This document shows, one piece after another, positions 39,273 to 47,502 of a DNA stretch of 64,000 nucleotides (position 1 is the stretch's first letter; each line of letters starts with the position of its first letter). This DNA is from Pseudonocardia benzenivorans CB1190. Its GTDB lineage: Bacteria; Actinomycetota; Actinomycetes; Mycobacteriales; Pseudonocardiaceae. Below the pieces are notes generated by a model. That model was not told the origin of the DNA, ran no database searches, and worked only from the letters and a program-made list of their open reading frames with translations. The translations under genes and the position numbers were made by a program. The stretch is from positions 6,588,501 to 6,652,500 of the forward strand of contig NC_015312.1 of assembly GCF_000196675.2 (NCBI RefSeq), given 5' to 3'.

Positions 39273-39676
39273 GGGTGACGTCCTTCGGAGGGGAGGGTGA
39301 CCGTCGAGGCCGCTGCCTGCTGCCGGTCGGGGACACACGCGACGGCGGCGCGCACGCTCTGGGGCCGTCCGGTCGAGGTCGAGACCGGGGCGGCCGCGCC
39401 GCGGCCACCGGACAGGGGTGATCAGCGGCGGTGCGGGCGCGCCCGGCGACAGGACGCGCCCGGCGCGAAGCCGTGGTGGGCGAGGCGGCACCGGCGGAAC
39501 GGGCGCGCGGGTCGCCCGACGCTGCGCACCACGGTCACCTCCACGGCCCGGGACTCTAGGAGAGGATGAATCCGGTTGGCAACGCTTTGTCCAATTTCTG
39601 TGCTCTGTGTATCCACGCGGATACGTCACGGCGAGCAGCTGCGGCCGGCGCGCGCATCATCTGTCACAATGCCCCG
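39273..39676. promoter_or_regulatory. Divergent control region with GntR-type palindrome
   Basis: 404 bases between the binding-protein operon and the GntR gene. GTATCCACGCGGATAC at 39609-39624 is a perfect dyad (6-base arms, 4-base spacer), and a TTGG...CCAA pair sits at about 39578-39596. The AT-rich part, 39565-39665, is the likely shared promoter and operator. The GC-rich rest has no convincing gene. Confidence 0.55.
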
Positions 39677-40348
39677 GTGAGCCGGCACGGGGAGGCGGGG
39701 ACGGATCCGGAGCCGACGGGTCGCGCCGCCGACTCCGACGGTCGGCCGTACCGGTTGCTGCGGCAGGAGATCCTCGACGGCGCCATCCGCCCGGGCGACC
39801 TGCTCCTGGAGACGGCGCTGAGCACCCGCTACGAGGTCTCGCGGACCCCGATCCGGGTCGCGCTGGTCCGCCTCGAGCACGACGGGCTCGTGGAGCGGGC
39901 GAGCCGCGGCTTCCGGGTCCGTGTCGGCAGTGCCGAGGACGTGCTCGACATCTACGAGGCGCGGATCGCGCTGGAGTCGACCGCGGCGGCGGGCGCCGCG
40001 CTGCGTCGCACGGACCTCGAGCTCGCGCGCCTGACGCACCTGCACCAGGAGTCCGTCGGGGCCGACGTCCCGGTGGCCGCCGACCTGCATCGGCAGTGGC
40101 ACGAGGTGCTGTGGACGGCCAGCCACAACCTGGCCATCGCGTCCACCCTGGTCCGGCTGTGCTCGCAGCTGACGATCTTCGATCCCGCACCGATGCTGCA
40201 GCCCGGCAGCCTCGACGCCGCCTGCGACGAGCACCGCCACATCCTGGACGCGATCGCGGACCGCGACCCCGACGCGGCACGCGACGCCGTCGCCGCGCAC
40301 CTCACCCGGACCCGCGAGACCCGCCTCGCGGTGCTGGCCAAGGGTTGA
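39677..40348 (+). CDS. GntR-family (FadR/FCD type) regulator
   Basis: 223 residues. The winged HTH is at about 20-90 (LLRQEILDGAIRPGDLLLET, then YEVSRTPIRVALVRLEHDGLV), and an FCD effector domain follows with metal-ligand-type histidines (HRQWHEVLW, DEHRHILDAI). The GTG at 39677 is chosen because it sits just after the palindromic operator region. It probably represses the divergent transport-monooxygenase operon until a carboxylate ligand binds. Confidence 0.88.
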   Translation: MSRHGEAGTDPEPTGRAADSDGRPYRLLRQEILDGAIRPGDLLLETALSTRYEVSRTPIRVALVRLEHDGLVERASRGFRVRVGSAEDVLDIYEARIALESTAAAGAALRRTDLELARLTHLHQESVGADVPVAADLHRQWHEVLWTASHNLAIASTLVRLCSQLTIFDPAPMLQPGSLDAACDEHRHILDAIADRDPDAARDAVAAHLTRTRETRLAVLAKG

Positions 40349-40361
40349 CCGCCACTCCACA

Positions 40362-40414
40362 CGAACGAACGGCACAGTCGCGCAACCGAGTTGCGTGACT
40401 GTGCCGTTCATTCG
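40362..40414. terminator. 25-bp near-perfect stem-loop
   Basis: 40362-40386 pairs with 40390-40414, with two mismatches and a 3-base loop. The core is GAACGGCACAGTCGCGCAAC. It lies between the convergent GntR and permease genes and should terminate both. Confidence 0.8.
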
Positions 40415-40434
40415 GGAGAAGGGGCCCGAACAGC

Positions 40435-41247
40435 TCAGACGGCCTGGCGGTTGCCTGTGCCCAGGGCGCGGCGGGCCAGCGCGTCGAGGAGCGAGCCGAG
40501 CAGGCCGATCACCAGGATGACGGCCATGACCTTGTCGTAGGCGAGCTGGTCGCGGGAGTTGAGGATCTCGTAGCCCAGCCCCGAGGTGACGCCCAGCATC
40601 TCGGCCGGGACCAGCACGACCCAGCCGATGCCGAGCGCGAGCCGCAGACCCGTGAGCACGTGCGGGCGGATCGCCGGCAGCACGACCGACGTCAGCGTCT
40701 CGGCCGGCGTCGCGCCCAGCGACCGCGCGGCGAGCAGGAAGCCCTGGTCGATCGACCGGACCCCCGCGGCGGTGTTGAGCACGATCGGCCACACCGCAGC
40801 CGCCGCGACGAGGAAGAAGACCGGGCGGTCGCCGATGCCGAACAGGCCGATCGCGACGGGCGCCCACGACAGCGGCGACACCATGCGCAGGAACTGGAAC
40901 ACCGGTCGCGACGCGGTCTCCAGGCTCTGCCACGTCCCGATCGCCAGGCCCGTCACGACCCCGAGGACGACGGCGATCAACAATCCGACCAGCAGCCGCC
41001 ACAGGCTCGTCCAGATGTCGGGGAACAGCACCCCCTGGGCGGCGAGGGCACCGATCGCGGGAATCGCGTGCTGCGGCGCGAAGTCCTGCAGCATCGACGT
41101 CGGTGAGGCGAGGACCGTGGTGATCAGCCACCAGATCGCGACGGCGACGACGACCGCGACGAGTTGCAGCCCCAGTTTCGAGGCCCAGGACCGCCCCGGC
41201 TTCGACGAACGTGTGACGGGAGGCGGGGAGAGCGTCTCGGTGCTCAT
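40435..41247 (-). CDS. ABC transporter permease, SsuC/NrtB/TauC type
   Basis: 270 residues with about six membrane segments. The EAA-loop region AARSLGATPAETLTSVVLPA is the family motif for contact with the ATPase. ATG 41247 (MSTETLSPPPV) is the start. The upstream 115 bases are occupied by three repeated micro-ORFs, the last of which overlaps this start by ATGA, so translation is probably coupled through them. With the ATPase and binding protein it forms a nitrate/sulfonate/bicarbonate-type importer. Confidence 0.92.
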   Translation of the reverse strand: MSTETLSPPPVTRSSKPGRSWASKLGLQLVAVVVAVAIWWLITTVLASPTSMLQDFAPQHAIPAIGALAAQGVLFPDIWTSLWRLLVGLLIAVVLGVVTGLAIGTWQSLETASRPVFQFLRMVSPLSWAPVAIGLFGIGDRPVFFLVAAAAVWPIVLNTAAGVRSIDQGFLLAARSLGATPAETLTSVVLPAIRPHVLTGLRLALGIGWVVLVPAEMLGVTSGLGYEILNSRDQLAYDKVMAVILVIGLLGSLLDALARRALGTGNRQAV

Positions 41248-41285
41248 GCCGCCTCCGCGGGAAGAAGTTCGTCGGCGGTGCTCAT
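41244..41285 (-). CDS. Micro-ORF c, 13 residues (MSTADELLPAEAA)
   Basis: Third copy. Its stop overlaps the permease start, which also begins MST, so the chain leads translation from the binding-protein gene to the permease gene. Confidence 0.5.
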   Translation of the reverse strand: MSTADELLPAEAA

Positions 41286-41323
41286 GTCGCCTCCGCGGGA
41301 AGAAGTACGTCGGCGGTGCTCAT
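41282..41323 (-). CDS. Micro-ORF b, 13 residues (MSTADVLLPAEAT)
   Basis: Second copy of the repeat, ATGA-overlapped on both sides, with the same ribosome-site layout. It differs from copy a by T for L at residue 3 and T for I at residue 13. Confidence 0.5.
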   Translation of the reverse strand: MSTADVLLPAEAT

Positions 41324-41361
41324 ATCGCCTCCGCGGGAAGAAGTACGTCGGCGAGGCTCAT
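41320..41361 (-). CDS. Micro-ORF a, 13 residues (MSLADVLLPAEAI)
   Basis: Its ATG overlaps the stop of the upstream solute-binding protein gene (ATGA) and its own TGA overlaps the next micro-ORF. An internal GGAGGCG ends about 4 bases before the next start. The peptide is amphipathic and short; the act of translation may matter more than the product. Confidence 0.5.
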   Translation of the reverse strand: MSLADVLLPAEAI

Positions 41362-42539
41362 GCCAGGACATCCTGTTCGGTGCGGGTGAGCGAGGCGGGC
41401 AGACCGAAGGCGGCGGGTCCGCCGAGGGTGTTCATGCTGTTGACGACGAACCGGTCGTCGACGAGGTCGCGGTGCACGGTGGCCGGGTCGAGCCGGTCGA
41501 CGAAGCTCGCGTCGCCGTCGACGACGGTGCCGCGCATGGCCTCGACGAGTGCCGTGGTGTAGCCGGGGAACGGGTAGGGCGTGTAGCCGATCCGCTCGCC
41601 GTGCCACTGCGGGTGCGTGAGGACCGTCGCGTAGTCGCCCTCGGCGCGGGTCAGCGTCTTGGTGATGGCGGGCAGCGGCTGGGGCATGTACTTGTTGCCG
41701 CTCAACAGCTTCGCCGCGTCGGGGCGGTTGCTGTTGATCCACTGCTGCGCGCCGGCGACGCCGTCGGTGAGGGCCTGCACCGTTTGTGGGGAGTTGTCGA
41801 TGAGGTCCTGGCGGACCATGATGACGCAGCAGGCGTTGTCGCGCCAGGCGTCGCCGGTGAACCAGAGGACCTTGCCGACCTTCTTGACCTCGGCGACCGC
41901 GTTGAACGGGTCGGCGACGATGTAGCCGGAGATGGTGCCGGTGTCGAGCGCGGGCACCATGTCGGCCGGTGCCATGACGACCAGCTGCACGGTCCCGTCG
42001 GACACCGACGGCGCGGTCCGCACCACCGGGGTGAGCCCGGCCGCGCGGAGCTTGCGCTGCAACAGGATGTTGTGGATCGACCACCAGAACGGGATCGCGA
42101 CGGACGTCCCGGCGAGCTGCCGGACGTCGTTGATCTCGGGCCGGACGGTGAGCGCGGAGCCGTTGGTGTGGTTCCACGCGACCATGCGGACCTGCGCCCC
42201 GAGCTGGTAGCGCAGCTGCAGCGCGAACGGCATGAGCAGGTGGACGACGTCGACCTCACCGGCGACGAACGCCTGCGCCAGCGACTCCCAGCCGCGGAAC
42301 AGCACCGGCCGCGGGATTTCGACACCCGCCTTGGCGTAGCGGTTCTGCCCGTGCGCGACGAGCAGCGGGGCGGCGTCGGTGATCGGGAGGTAGCCGATGC
42401 GTGGCGCGGTGCCGGTCTTCGCGGTGGGTCGCGACGCCGTTGCCAGGTCGGCGATGCCTGCCACCCCGCCGACCGCGGCGGCGGCCGCGCCCAGGGCGAT
42501 ACCGCCGCGCAGCACGGCGCGGCGGTTCGGTCCGGCCAT
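41358..42539 (-). CDS. ABC substrate-binding protein, NrtA/CmpA/SsuA type, Tat-like signal
   Basis: 393 residues. The N-terminus has twin arginines before a hydrophobic stretch (NRRAVLRGGIALGAAAA), suggesting Tat export. The mature part begins IGYLPITDAAPLLVAHGQNR, close to nitrate/bicarbonate (NrtA/CmpA) receptors, and includes LFRGWESLAQAFVAGEVDVV. Substrate is unknown; nitrate, bicarbonate, cyanate, sulfonate or aromatic acids are all used by relatives. The ATG at 42539 overlaps the ATPase stop by one base. Confidence 0.88.
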   Translation of the reverse strand: MAGPNRRAVLRGGIALGAAAAAVGGVAGIADLATASRPTAKTGTAPRIGYLPITDAAPLLVAHGQNRYAKAGVEIPRPVLFRGWESLAQAFVAGEVDVVHLLMPFALQLRYQLGAQVRMVAWNHTNGSALTVRPEINDVRQLAGTSVAIPFWWSIHNILLQRKLRAAGLTPVVRTAPSVSDGTVQLVVMAPADMVPALDTGTISGYIVADPFNAVAEVKKVGKVLWFTGDAWRDNACCVIMVRQDLIDNSPQTVQALTDGVAGAQQWINSNRPDAAKLLSGNKYMPQPLPAITKTLTRAEGDYATVLTHPQWHGERIGYTPYPFPGYTTALVEAMRGTVVDGDASFVDRLDPATVHRDLVDDRFVVNSMNTLGGPAAFGLPASLTRTEQDVLA

Positions 42540-43288
42540 CAGGAGGCGGCCGCGGCGCCCAGCTGGGAGCGGTAACCCGCCAGCAGGGTCGCCCGCAGGG
42601 GGTGGTCGGCGAGGTCGTCGTGGCCGGTCGGGGTGTCGCTGTGCCAGTGACCGGCGGCGCGGCCGGAGCCGTCGAGCAGCGTCACCTCGGTGGCGAGGTA
42701 GAGCGCCTCGTCGACGTCGTGGGTGACCATGACGAGCGTGAGCCCGAGCGCCGTGGCCGCGTCGCGCAGCCACAACTGCAGGCTGCGACGGGTAGCCGGG
42801 TCGAGCGCGGAGAACGGCTCGTCGAGCAGCAGGATGTCGGGCCGCACCGCGACGACGCGCGCGATCGAGACGCGTTGCGCCTGCCCGCCCGACAGCGCCG
42901 CCGGCAGCGAGTCGGCCTGGGCCCGCAGGCCGAACAGGTCGATCAGCTCCTCGACGTGCGCGGCGTCGAACCGGGCCCTGTTGGCGCGGTAGCGACCGCC
43001 GAGCGCGATGTTGTCGCGCACCGTCAGCCAGGGCAGCAGCAGGGGCTGCTGGAACACGGTCCCGACGACGGCGCCCCGGCCGTCGGCCGAGTCGGGCCTG
43101 GTCAGCGAGCCGGAGTCGAGCTCCTCGAGCCCGGCGAGCACCCGCAGCAGCGTCGACTTGCCGCTGCCGGAGTGGCCGAGCACGACGAGGCGGCCGTCCC
43201 GCTCGACGTCGAGGTCGACGCCGTCGAGGACGGCGTTGTCGCCGTACCGCTTGGTGGCGCCGGTCAGGCGTAGCGCGACAGTTCCCAC
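42539..43288 (-). CDS. ABC transporter ATPase, SsuB/TauB/NrtD type
   Basis: 249 residues. Walker A is GHSGSGKST, the Q-loop is FQQPLLLPWLTV, the signature is LSGGQAQRVSIARVV, and Walker B is ILLLDEPFSALD. The GTG at 43288 lies 25 bases inside the end of the upstream acyl-CoA-dehydrogenase-like gene. Drives the adjacent importer. Confidence 0.92.
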   Translation of the reverse strand: MGTVALRLTGATKRYGDNAVLDGVDLDVERDGRLVVLGHSGSGKSTLLRVLAGLEELDSGSLTRPDSADGRGAVVGTVFQQPLLLPWLTVRDNIALGGRYRANRARFDAAHVEELIDLFGLRAQADSLPAALSGGQAQRVSIARVVAVRPDILLLDEPFSALDPATRRSLQLWLRDAATALGLTLVMVTHDVDEALYLATEVTLLDGSGRAAGHWHSDTPTGHDDLADHPLRATLLAGYRSQLGAAAAS

Positions 43289-44304
43289 CGGAGCTGTCCT
43301 TCCGTCGGTGACTGGATGGGGAGGAAAGCGGCCTCGCGCAGCCGACGGCTGACGTCGCTGCTCGCGACGTACCCGGCGCCACCACGGGTGGTGGCCTCCA
43401 GCCGAGTGGCGTCGGTCGCCGCGGCGGACGCCTCGAGACGGAGCCGCAGCAGGTCGGCGGGGCCGGGCTCGTCGGGAGCGGACGCCCAGGCGTGCAGCCG
43501 GCCGCGCACCGACACGACACGCGCGCACACGTCGTCGATGTCGGGTCGGAGCTCGGCGTTGAGCCCGGTGCAGTGCTGCTCGGCGCCGGCGGCGGCGCGA
43601 GCGGCCAGTCCGGCGCAGAACGCCGTCTGGGTGAGCAGGAACGCCGGCCGGACGGCCTGCACGAACCCGGTGAGATCCGTGGTCAGGACATCCCCGGGCG
43701 GGACGTGCACGCCCTCGAGCGACACCGACGACGACGCCGTGCCGTCGAGCGCGAGCAGCTTCGGCGACGTCCGCACCTGCACGCCGGCGGCCGAGAGCCG
43801 GAAGTGCACGATCGCGCGGCCGCCGTCCTCGAACCGCACCGGCGACACCACGACGGCGTCGGGGAACAGGTTCGAGGCCCAGCGGATCGGGCCGTCGAGC
43901 CGGACGCCGCCGCCGGGCAGGCGGGTGCCGATCACCGGCACCGGCTCGATCCCGGCGACATCGCGCAGCGCAGGTGCCATCGCCGTGACCCCGACCGTCT
44001 CCCCCTGGCGCAGCGAGTCGACGAACGCGTCGTCGACACCGCCGCGGACGAGGTACTCGATCACCATTCCCTGCGCCCACAGGGAGAACGCGGAGCTCAT
44101 GCACTCGCCCGCGATCGCCTCGATCAGCGCGATCCGGGCGTCGAGCTCGCTCCCGAGGAGCCCACGCGCGCCGAGCCAGCGCAGTCCGTCGCGCAGGTCG
44201 CCGCTGCCCTGGTCGACGTCCTTCGCGCAGTCGCGGAACCGGTCGGTCACCTCCGCGGGCACGGGAGGCGCGACCAGGGCAGGCGCGACCTGCGCCGGGG
44301 TCAT
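43264..44304 (-). CDS. Acyl-CoA dehydrogenase-fold flavoprotein (possible monooxygenase)
   Basis: 346 residues of the acyl-CoA dehydrogenase superfamily: an N-terminal helical domain, a central beta domain (RLDGPIRWASNLFPDAVVVS) and a C-terminal four-helix bundle ending in LRWELSRYA. It is shorter than fatty-acid enzymes, and I could not identify the catalytic glutamate of acyl-CoA dehydrogenases. With a SsuABC-like transporter it may be a DszC/SfnB-like FMN monooxygenase for a sulfur or nitro compound. It overlaps the DUF4242 gene by 4 bases. Confidence 0.72.
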   Translation of the reverse strand: MTPAQVAPALVAPPVPAEVTDRFRDCAKDVDQGSGDLRDGLRWLGARGLLGSELDARIALIEAIAGECMSSAFSLWAQGMVIEYLVRGGVDDAFVDSLRQGETVGVTAMAPALRDVAGIEPVPVIGTRLPGGGVRLDGPIRWASNLFPDAVVVSPVRFEDGGRAIVHFRLSAAGVQVRTSPKLLALDGTASSSVSLEGVHVPPGDVLTTDLTGFVQAVRPAFLLTQTAFCAGLAARAAAGAEQHCTGLNAELRPDIDDVCARVVSVRGRLHAWASAPDEPGPADLLRLRLEASAAATDATRLEATTRGGAGYVASSDVSRRLREAAFLPIQSPTEGQLRWELSRYA

Positions 44305-44843
44305 CGCTCGTCCGCGGCGAGCTGGTGGAGCCGGTCGATCGGGGTGTCGACGACCTCGCGCGCCTTGACCACGCCCGCCTCGTCGTCAGCGTCGTAGAAG
44401 CACAGGCACTTGGTCATGTCCTCGCGCACGTAGGTCCGCAGGAAGCTGACCTCGGGGACGTTGGCGTACAGGGGCGCCTTCGCCTTCTTGCGCGCCAGGT
44501 AGGTGTCCATGTCCAGGCCGTCCGGGAAGTCCCATTCGACGAGGTAGCCCGCGGTCGGCTTGGCCGCCTTGATCTGCGCGAGCTCCGCACCGACGAGACG
44601 CACCTCGTCGGGGCCGACCACCTCGGTCGCGCTCGCGAGGTTCGCGGCGGCGAAGGCGTCGCCGAGGCCGTCGGCCGAGGCGGCCTCGACGACGGCGAAC
44701 ACGCGGTCGTGCGCGCCGGTCACCTGGGACTCGATGAACTCGGCCCCGGCGGCGGCCGCCGCCTTGTCGACCTCCTCCAGGACGGCGGAGGCGCCGGCCC
44801 GGTCGGCCGCAGCGGGCACGAGCTCGAACAGGTACAGGGACAT
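44301..44843 (-). CDS. DUF4242-type protein, duplicated ferredoxin-like fold
   Basis: 180 residues. The C-terminal half (EVSFLRTYVREDMTKCLCFYDADDEA...VVDTPIDRLHQL) matches DUF4242, a family that includes a nickel-binding Streptomyces protein. The N-terminal half (MSLYLFELVPAAA...DRVFAVVEAAS) looks like a degenerate second copy. Its role in this operon is unknown; it may be a ligand-binding or isomerase-like accessory. The ATG at 44843 has AAGGAGA upstream. First gene of the operon, divergent from TetR. Confidence 0.72.
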   Translation of the reverse strand: MSLYLFELVPAAADRAGASAVLEEVDKAAAAAGAEFIESQVTGAHDRVFAVVEAASADGLGDAFAAANLASATEVVGPDEVRLVGAELAQIKAAKPTAGYLVEWDFPDGLDMDTYLARKKAKAPLYANVPEVSFLRTYVREDMTKCLCFYDADDEAGVVKAREVVDTPIDRLHQLAADER

Positions 44844-45168
44844 GGAGATCTCCTTCTCGGATCGGGCATGCGACGGGCAGGCGCGCGGCGGGGCCGGCGG
44901 GCAGGGTCCTGCGCGTTCGGACGACGTCGTCGAACGATCGGGTTCGTGCGTGGAATGGCCGGCCCGCGAGGGACGCGACGGCGCCGGAAGGCCCTACCGG
45001 GCGGCGGGACGGCTCAGCGCACCCGCGACGGAGCGCCCTGACACGCCGCGGCAACGACCCGGAGCAGGTCGATGTGGCGGCGCTGTACCAGCAGCACGGG
45101 GCTCACACGACGGAGGCTAACAGACAGAACGATCGGTCTGCCAGCCGTCGGCGGCCTATGCTGGGCCC
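44844..45168. promoter_or_regulatory. Divergent control region with TetR operator
   Basis: 325 bases between the DUF4242 operon and the TetR gene. CAGAACGATCGGTCTG at 45125-45140 is a 16-base palindrome with one mismatched pair, typical of TetR operators, just upstream of the tetR GTG. I see no gene in the rest. Confidence 0.65.
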
Positions 45169-45792
45169 GTGCGCGGAACTCCCGGGCGGCCGCTGCCCGC
45201 CGAGCGGCTGCTCGAGGCGGCAGCCGCGCTGTTCGACCGTGAGGGGATCAGGGCGGTCGGCGTCGACCGGCTCGTCGCGGAGGCCGACGTGGCCCGCGCG
45301 AGCCTGTACCAGAACTTCGGGTCGAAGGACGCCCTCGTCCTGGCCTGGCTGACCAAGCAGGACGAGCTCGACCGCGCCACCTACGACCGGGCACTGCGGG
45401 CCGCCGCCCGGTCCGCGGGTGGCCCCGCCGACCCGGCTGCGCGGGTCCGCGCGTTCTTCGACCTCGCCGTGACCTCCACGCGCCGCCGGCACTACCGCGG
45501 CTGCCTGTACGTCAACGCGCTCACCGAGTTCCCCGACGACGACCACTCCGTGCACCTGCTGGTCGGCGAGCACCGCCGGTGGATGCGCGAGGAGATCGCC
45601 GACGCCGCCGCGATGGCCGGTGCCGCCGACCCCGCCGAGGTCGCCCGCTCGATCCAGCTCCTCTACGACGGTGGGCTCGTCGGCGCCAAGACGGCCCGGT
45701 CGGTGGAGCCGATCCGGCTCGCCGAGCGCCTCGCGATCGGCCTGCTGGACGCGGCCGTACCCAGCGGATCGACGGCGTCGGCAACGGTCTGA
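45169..45792 (+). CDS. TetR-family repressor
   Basis: 207 residues. The N-terminal HTH (LLEAAAALFDREGIRAVGVDRLVAEADVARASLYQNFGSKDALVLA, family block at about 12-58) is standard, with a variable ligand domain after it. The GTG at 45169 is 28 bases from the palindrome, so autorepression and control of the divergent importer/flavoprotein operon are likely. The ligand should be the imported compound or its product. Confidence 0.9.
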   Translation: MRGTPGRPLPAERLLEAAAALFDREGIRAVGVDRLVAEADVARASLYQNFGSKDALVLAWLTKQDELDRATYDRALRAAARSAGGPADPAARVRAFFDLAVTSTRRRHYRGCLYVNALTEFPDDDHSVHLLVGEHRRWMREEIADAAAMAGAADPAEVARSIQLLYDGGLVGAKTARSVEPIRLAERLAIGLLDAAVPSGSTASATV

Positions 45793-45844
45793 CGCCCCGC
45801 GCGGCCACCGGCGCGGCGTCGAGCTCCTGAAGGGCCGAGCAGTG

Positions 45845-45960
45845 GTCCTGCGCCGGTCGGCCCCACGAGGCAGGCCGCCCGAACGATCTTCGCAACCACA
45901 TGTCTCGTCCGCGACCGGAACGATCGTCGAGATCGACGGCGGCGTCACGTGCTCGGACTC
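45845..45960 (+). pseudogene. Possible C-terminal remnant of a short-chain dehydrogenase
   Basis: In one frame the bases read GRPPERSS...VSSATGTIVEIDGGVT, resembling the GRPEE and TGTVLEVDGG end of SDR enzymes. No start or Rossmann domain is present. It is probably a decayed fragment next to the TetR gene. Confidence 0.35.
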
Positions 45961-46019
45961 TGCCCACGCGGTCATCGTTCGGAGGTTTGCGATCGGGGGC
46001 GTTGGCTACGCGTTGCCGG

Positions 46020-47180
46020 ATGACCGATTCGTCGGCGGGGCAGAGGGTGGCCGCGGGGCGCACTGTCGTGGTGCACCTGGTGGCGGACGAGGGCATGCCC
46101 TCGGTCCTGGCCGAGTGGCTGACCGAGTCGCTGCCATCGGCGTTGGCGGCCCGCGTGCACGGCGGAGTGCGGTGGCAGGTGTGCAGCGCCACCACGGTGC
46201 TGCGGATCAACGAGGACGGCGACATCCCGATCGTGGAGATCGCCGAGGCTCACCGCGACGGCCGGCGCAGGGAACTCGTGGTGCTGCTGACCGACCTGCC
46301 CCGGCGGGCCGGCACGCATCCGGTCGCCTCCGACTTCAGCACCTCCGGGGACGCGGCGCTGGTGTCGGTGCCCGCGCTGGGGGCGATCCGGTTGCGGCAC
46401 CGGGCCCGCAGCCTGGTCGCCCACCTCGTCGCGCACCTGCTCGAGAACGACCCCCGGCCGGACCCGGAAACACGCCGGCACAGCGCGCAGGAGCGGATGA
46501 CCGGGAAACTGGGCGATCTACTCGCGCCGACCGTTCACATCAGCTCGAAGCACGAGGGCGTCGACATGCACCTCGGCCTGGTCGGCGTTCGAGGCCGGCT
46601 GCGGCTGCTGGCAGGCATGGTGCGCGACAACCGGCCGTGGCGCCTGGTACCCAATCTGGCCAGCGCCACCGCGGCGGCCGCAGGCACCGCCGCGTACGGG
46701 CTGATCACCAGCAGCTTCTGGCACATGGCCGACTTCCTGTCGCCGCCCCGGCTGGCGCTGATCAGCCTGGCCGCGTTGGCCGCGATGACGGCGTGGCTGG
46801 TGGCCTACAACCATCTGTGGGACCGCCCGTCCGACGTGGGGGAACGCGAGAAGGCCGTGCTCTACAACCTGTCGACCCTGCTCACCGTGTTGATCGGGGT
46901 GGCGATCATGTACGCGTTGCTGTTCGGCGTGACGCTACTCGCGGCGGCCACCTTGATCGACTCGGCCTACTTCGGGCGGGAGTTGCATCACCCGGTGTCG
47001 ATCGTCGACTACGTCCGCCTGGTCTGGCTGACGTCGTCGGTGGGCATCGTCGCCGGCGCTCTCGGGTCCAGCCTGGAGAGCGAGGACTCGGTACGCCGCG
47101 CCACCTACAGCGCGCGGGAGGCCGAGCGGCGGGCCCGGGCCAGGGAGCGGGAGGAACGGCGCGAGAGCTCGCCGCGCTGA
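46020..47180 (+). CDS. Membrane protein of unknown function, soluble N-terminal domain
   Basis: 386 residues from ATG 46020. Residues 1-210 are soluble (VVVHLVADEGMPSVLAEWLT; ELVVLLTDLPRRAGTHPVAS), then four membrane segments at about 212-235, 240-260, 285-310 and 335-355, and a very charged, arginine/glutamate-rich C-terminal helix. The family is not recognised. Alone between the TetR gene and a DMT-type transporter. Confidence 0.7.
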   Translation: MTDSSAGQRVAAGRTVVVHLVADEGMPSVLAEWLTESLPSALAARVHGGVRWQVCSATTVLRINEDGDIPIVEIAEAHRDGRRRELVVLLTDLPRRAGTHPVASDFSTSGDAALVSVPALGAIRLRHRARSLVAHLVAHLLENDPRPDPETRRHSAQERMTGKLGDLLAPTVHISSKHEGVDMHLGLVGVRGRLRLLAGMVRDNRPWRLVPNLASATAAAAGTAAYGLITSSFWHMADFLSPPRLALISLAALAAMTAWLVAYNHLWDRPSDVGEREKAVLYNLSTLLTVLIGVAIMYALLFGVTLLAAATLIDSAYFGRELHHPVSIVDYVRLVWLTSSVGIVAGALGSSLESEDSVRRATYSAREAERRARAREREERRESSPR

Positions 47181-47502
47181 CGTCGCGTCCTCGGTCCCGT
47201 GCGGCCGTCTCGGCCACCCTCGACCCGCCGAGGGCGACGGCACGCTTCGCGGGCAAACCCGGAAGCGGATGGACGGGTTGCTGCGGTGAACGCGCGTGCG
47301 TGCCGCCGGGACCACCAGGAAGCGTCCGTGCCCCGCGACGGCCCTGGCGTCGGTCCCGAGCTCCGGCCGACCGATGAGTCCGCAGCCCGGCCGACGTCCT
47401 ATCCATGTCGCTCCTACGGCACGTCCCGGAGGCCGCCCTGAGGTCCGCGAGGGGTCGGGTCGGGGAAGTCCCGGAAGCCGCGGGGGCGGGGCACGAGCGA
47501 CG
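47181..47502. other. Gene-free stretch
   Basis: 322 bases between the unknown membrane protein and the DMT-type gene, both on the plus strand. I see no convincing gene, hairpin or promoter motif. Confidence 0.4.

Larger units (their letters stand above)
41243..41356. repeat. Three tandem 38-base repeats carrying start codons
   Basis: Copies at 41243-41280, 41281-41318 and 41319-41356 differ at only a few positions. Each includes, on the minus strand, an ATG, a 13-codon frame and a GGAGGCG ribosome site for the next copy. The 38-base period equals a 42-base ORF minus a 4-base overlap. Confidence 0.95.

Noticed and set aside
41243-41356. CRISPR array
   Set aside because: Only three contiguous repeats with no spacers; they are coding/ribosome-site repeats.
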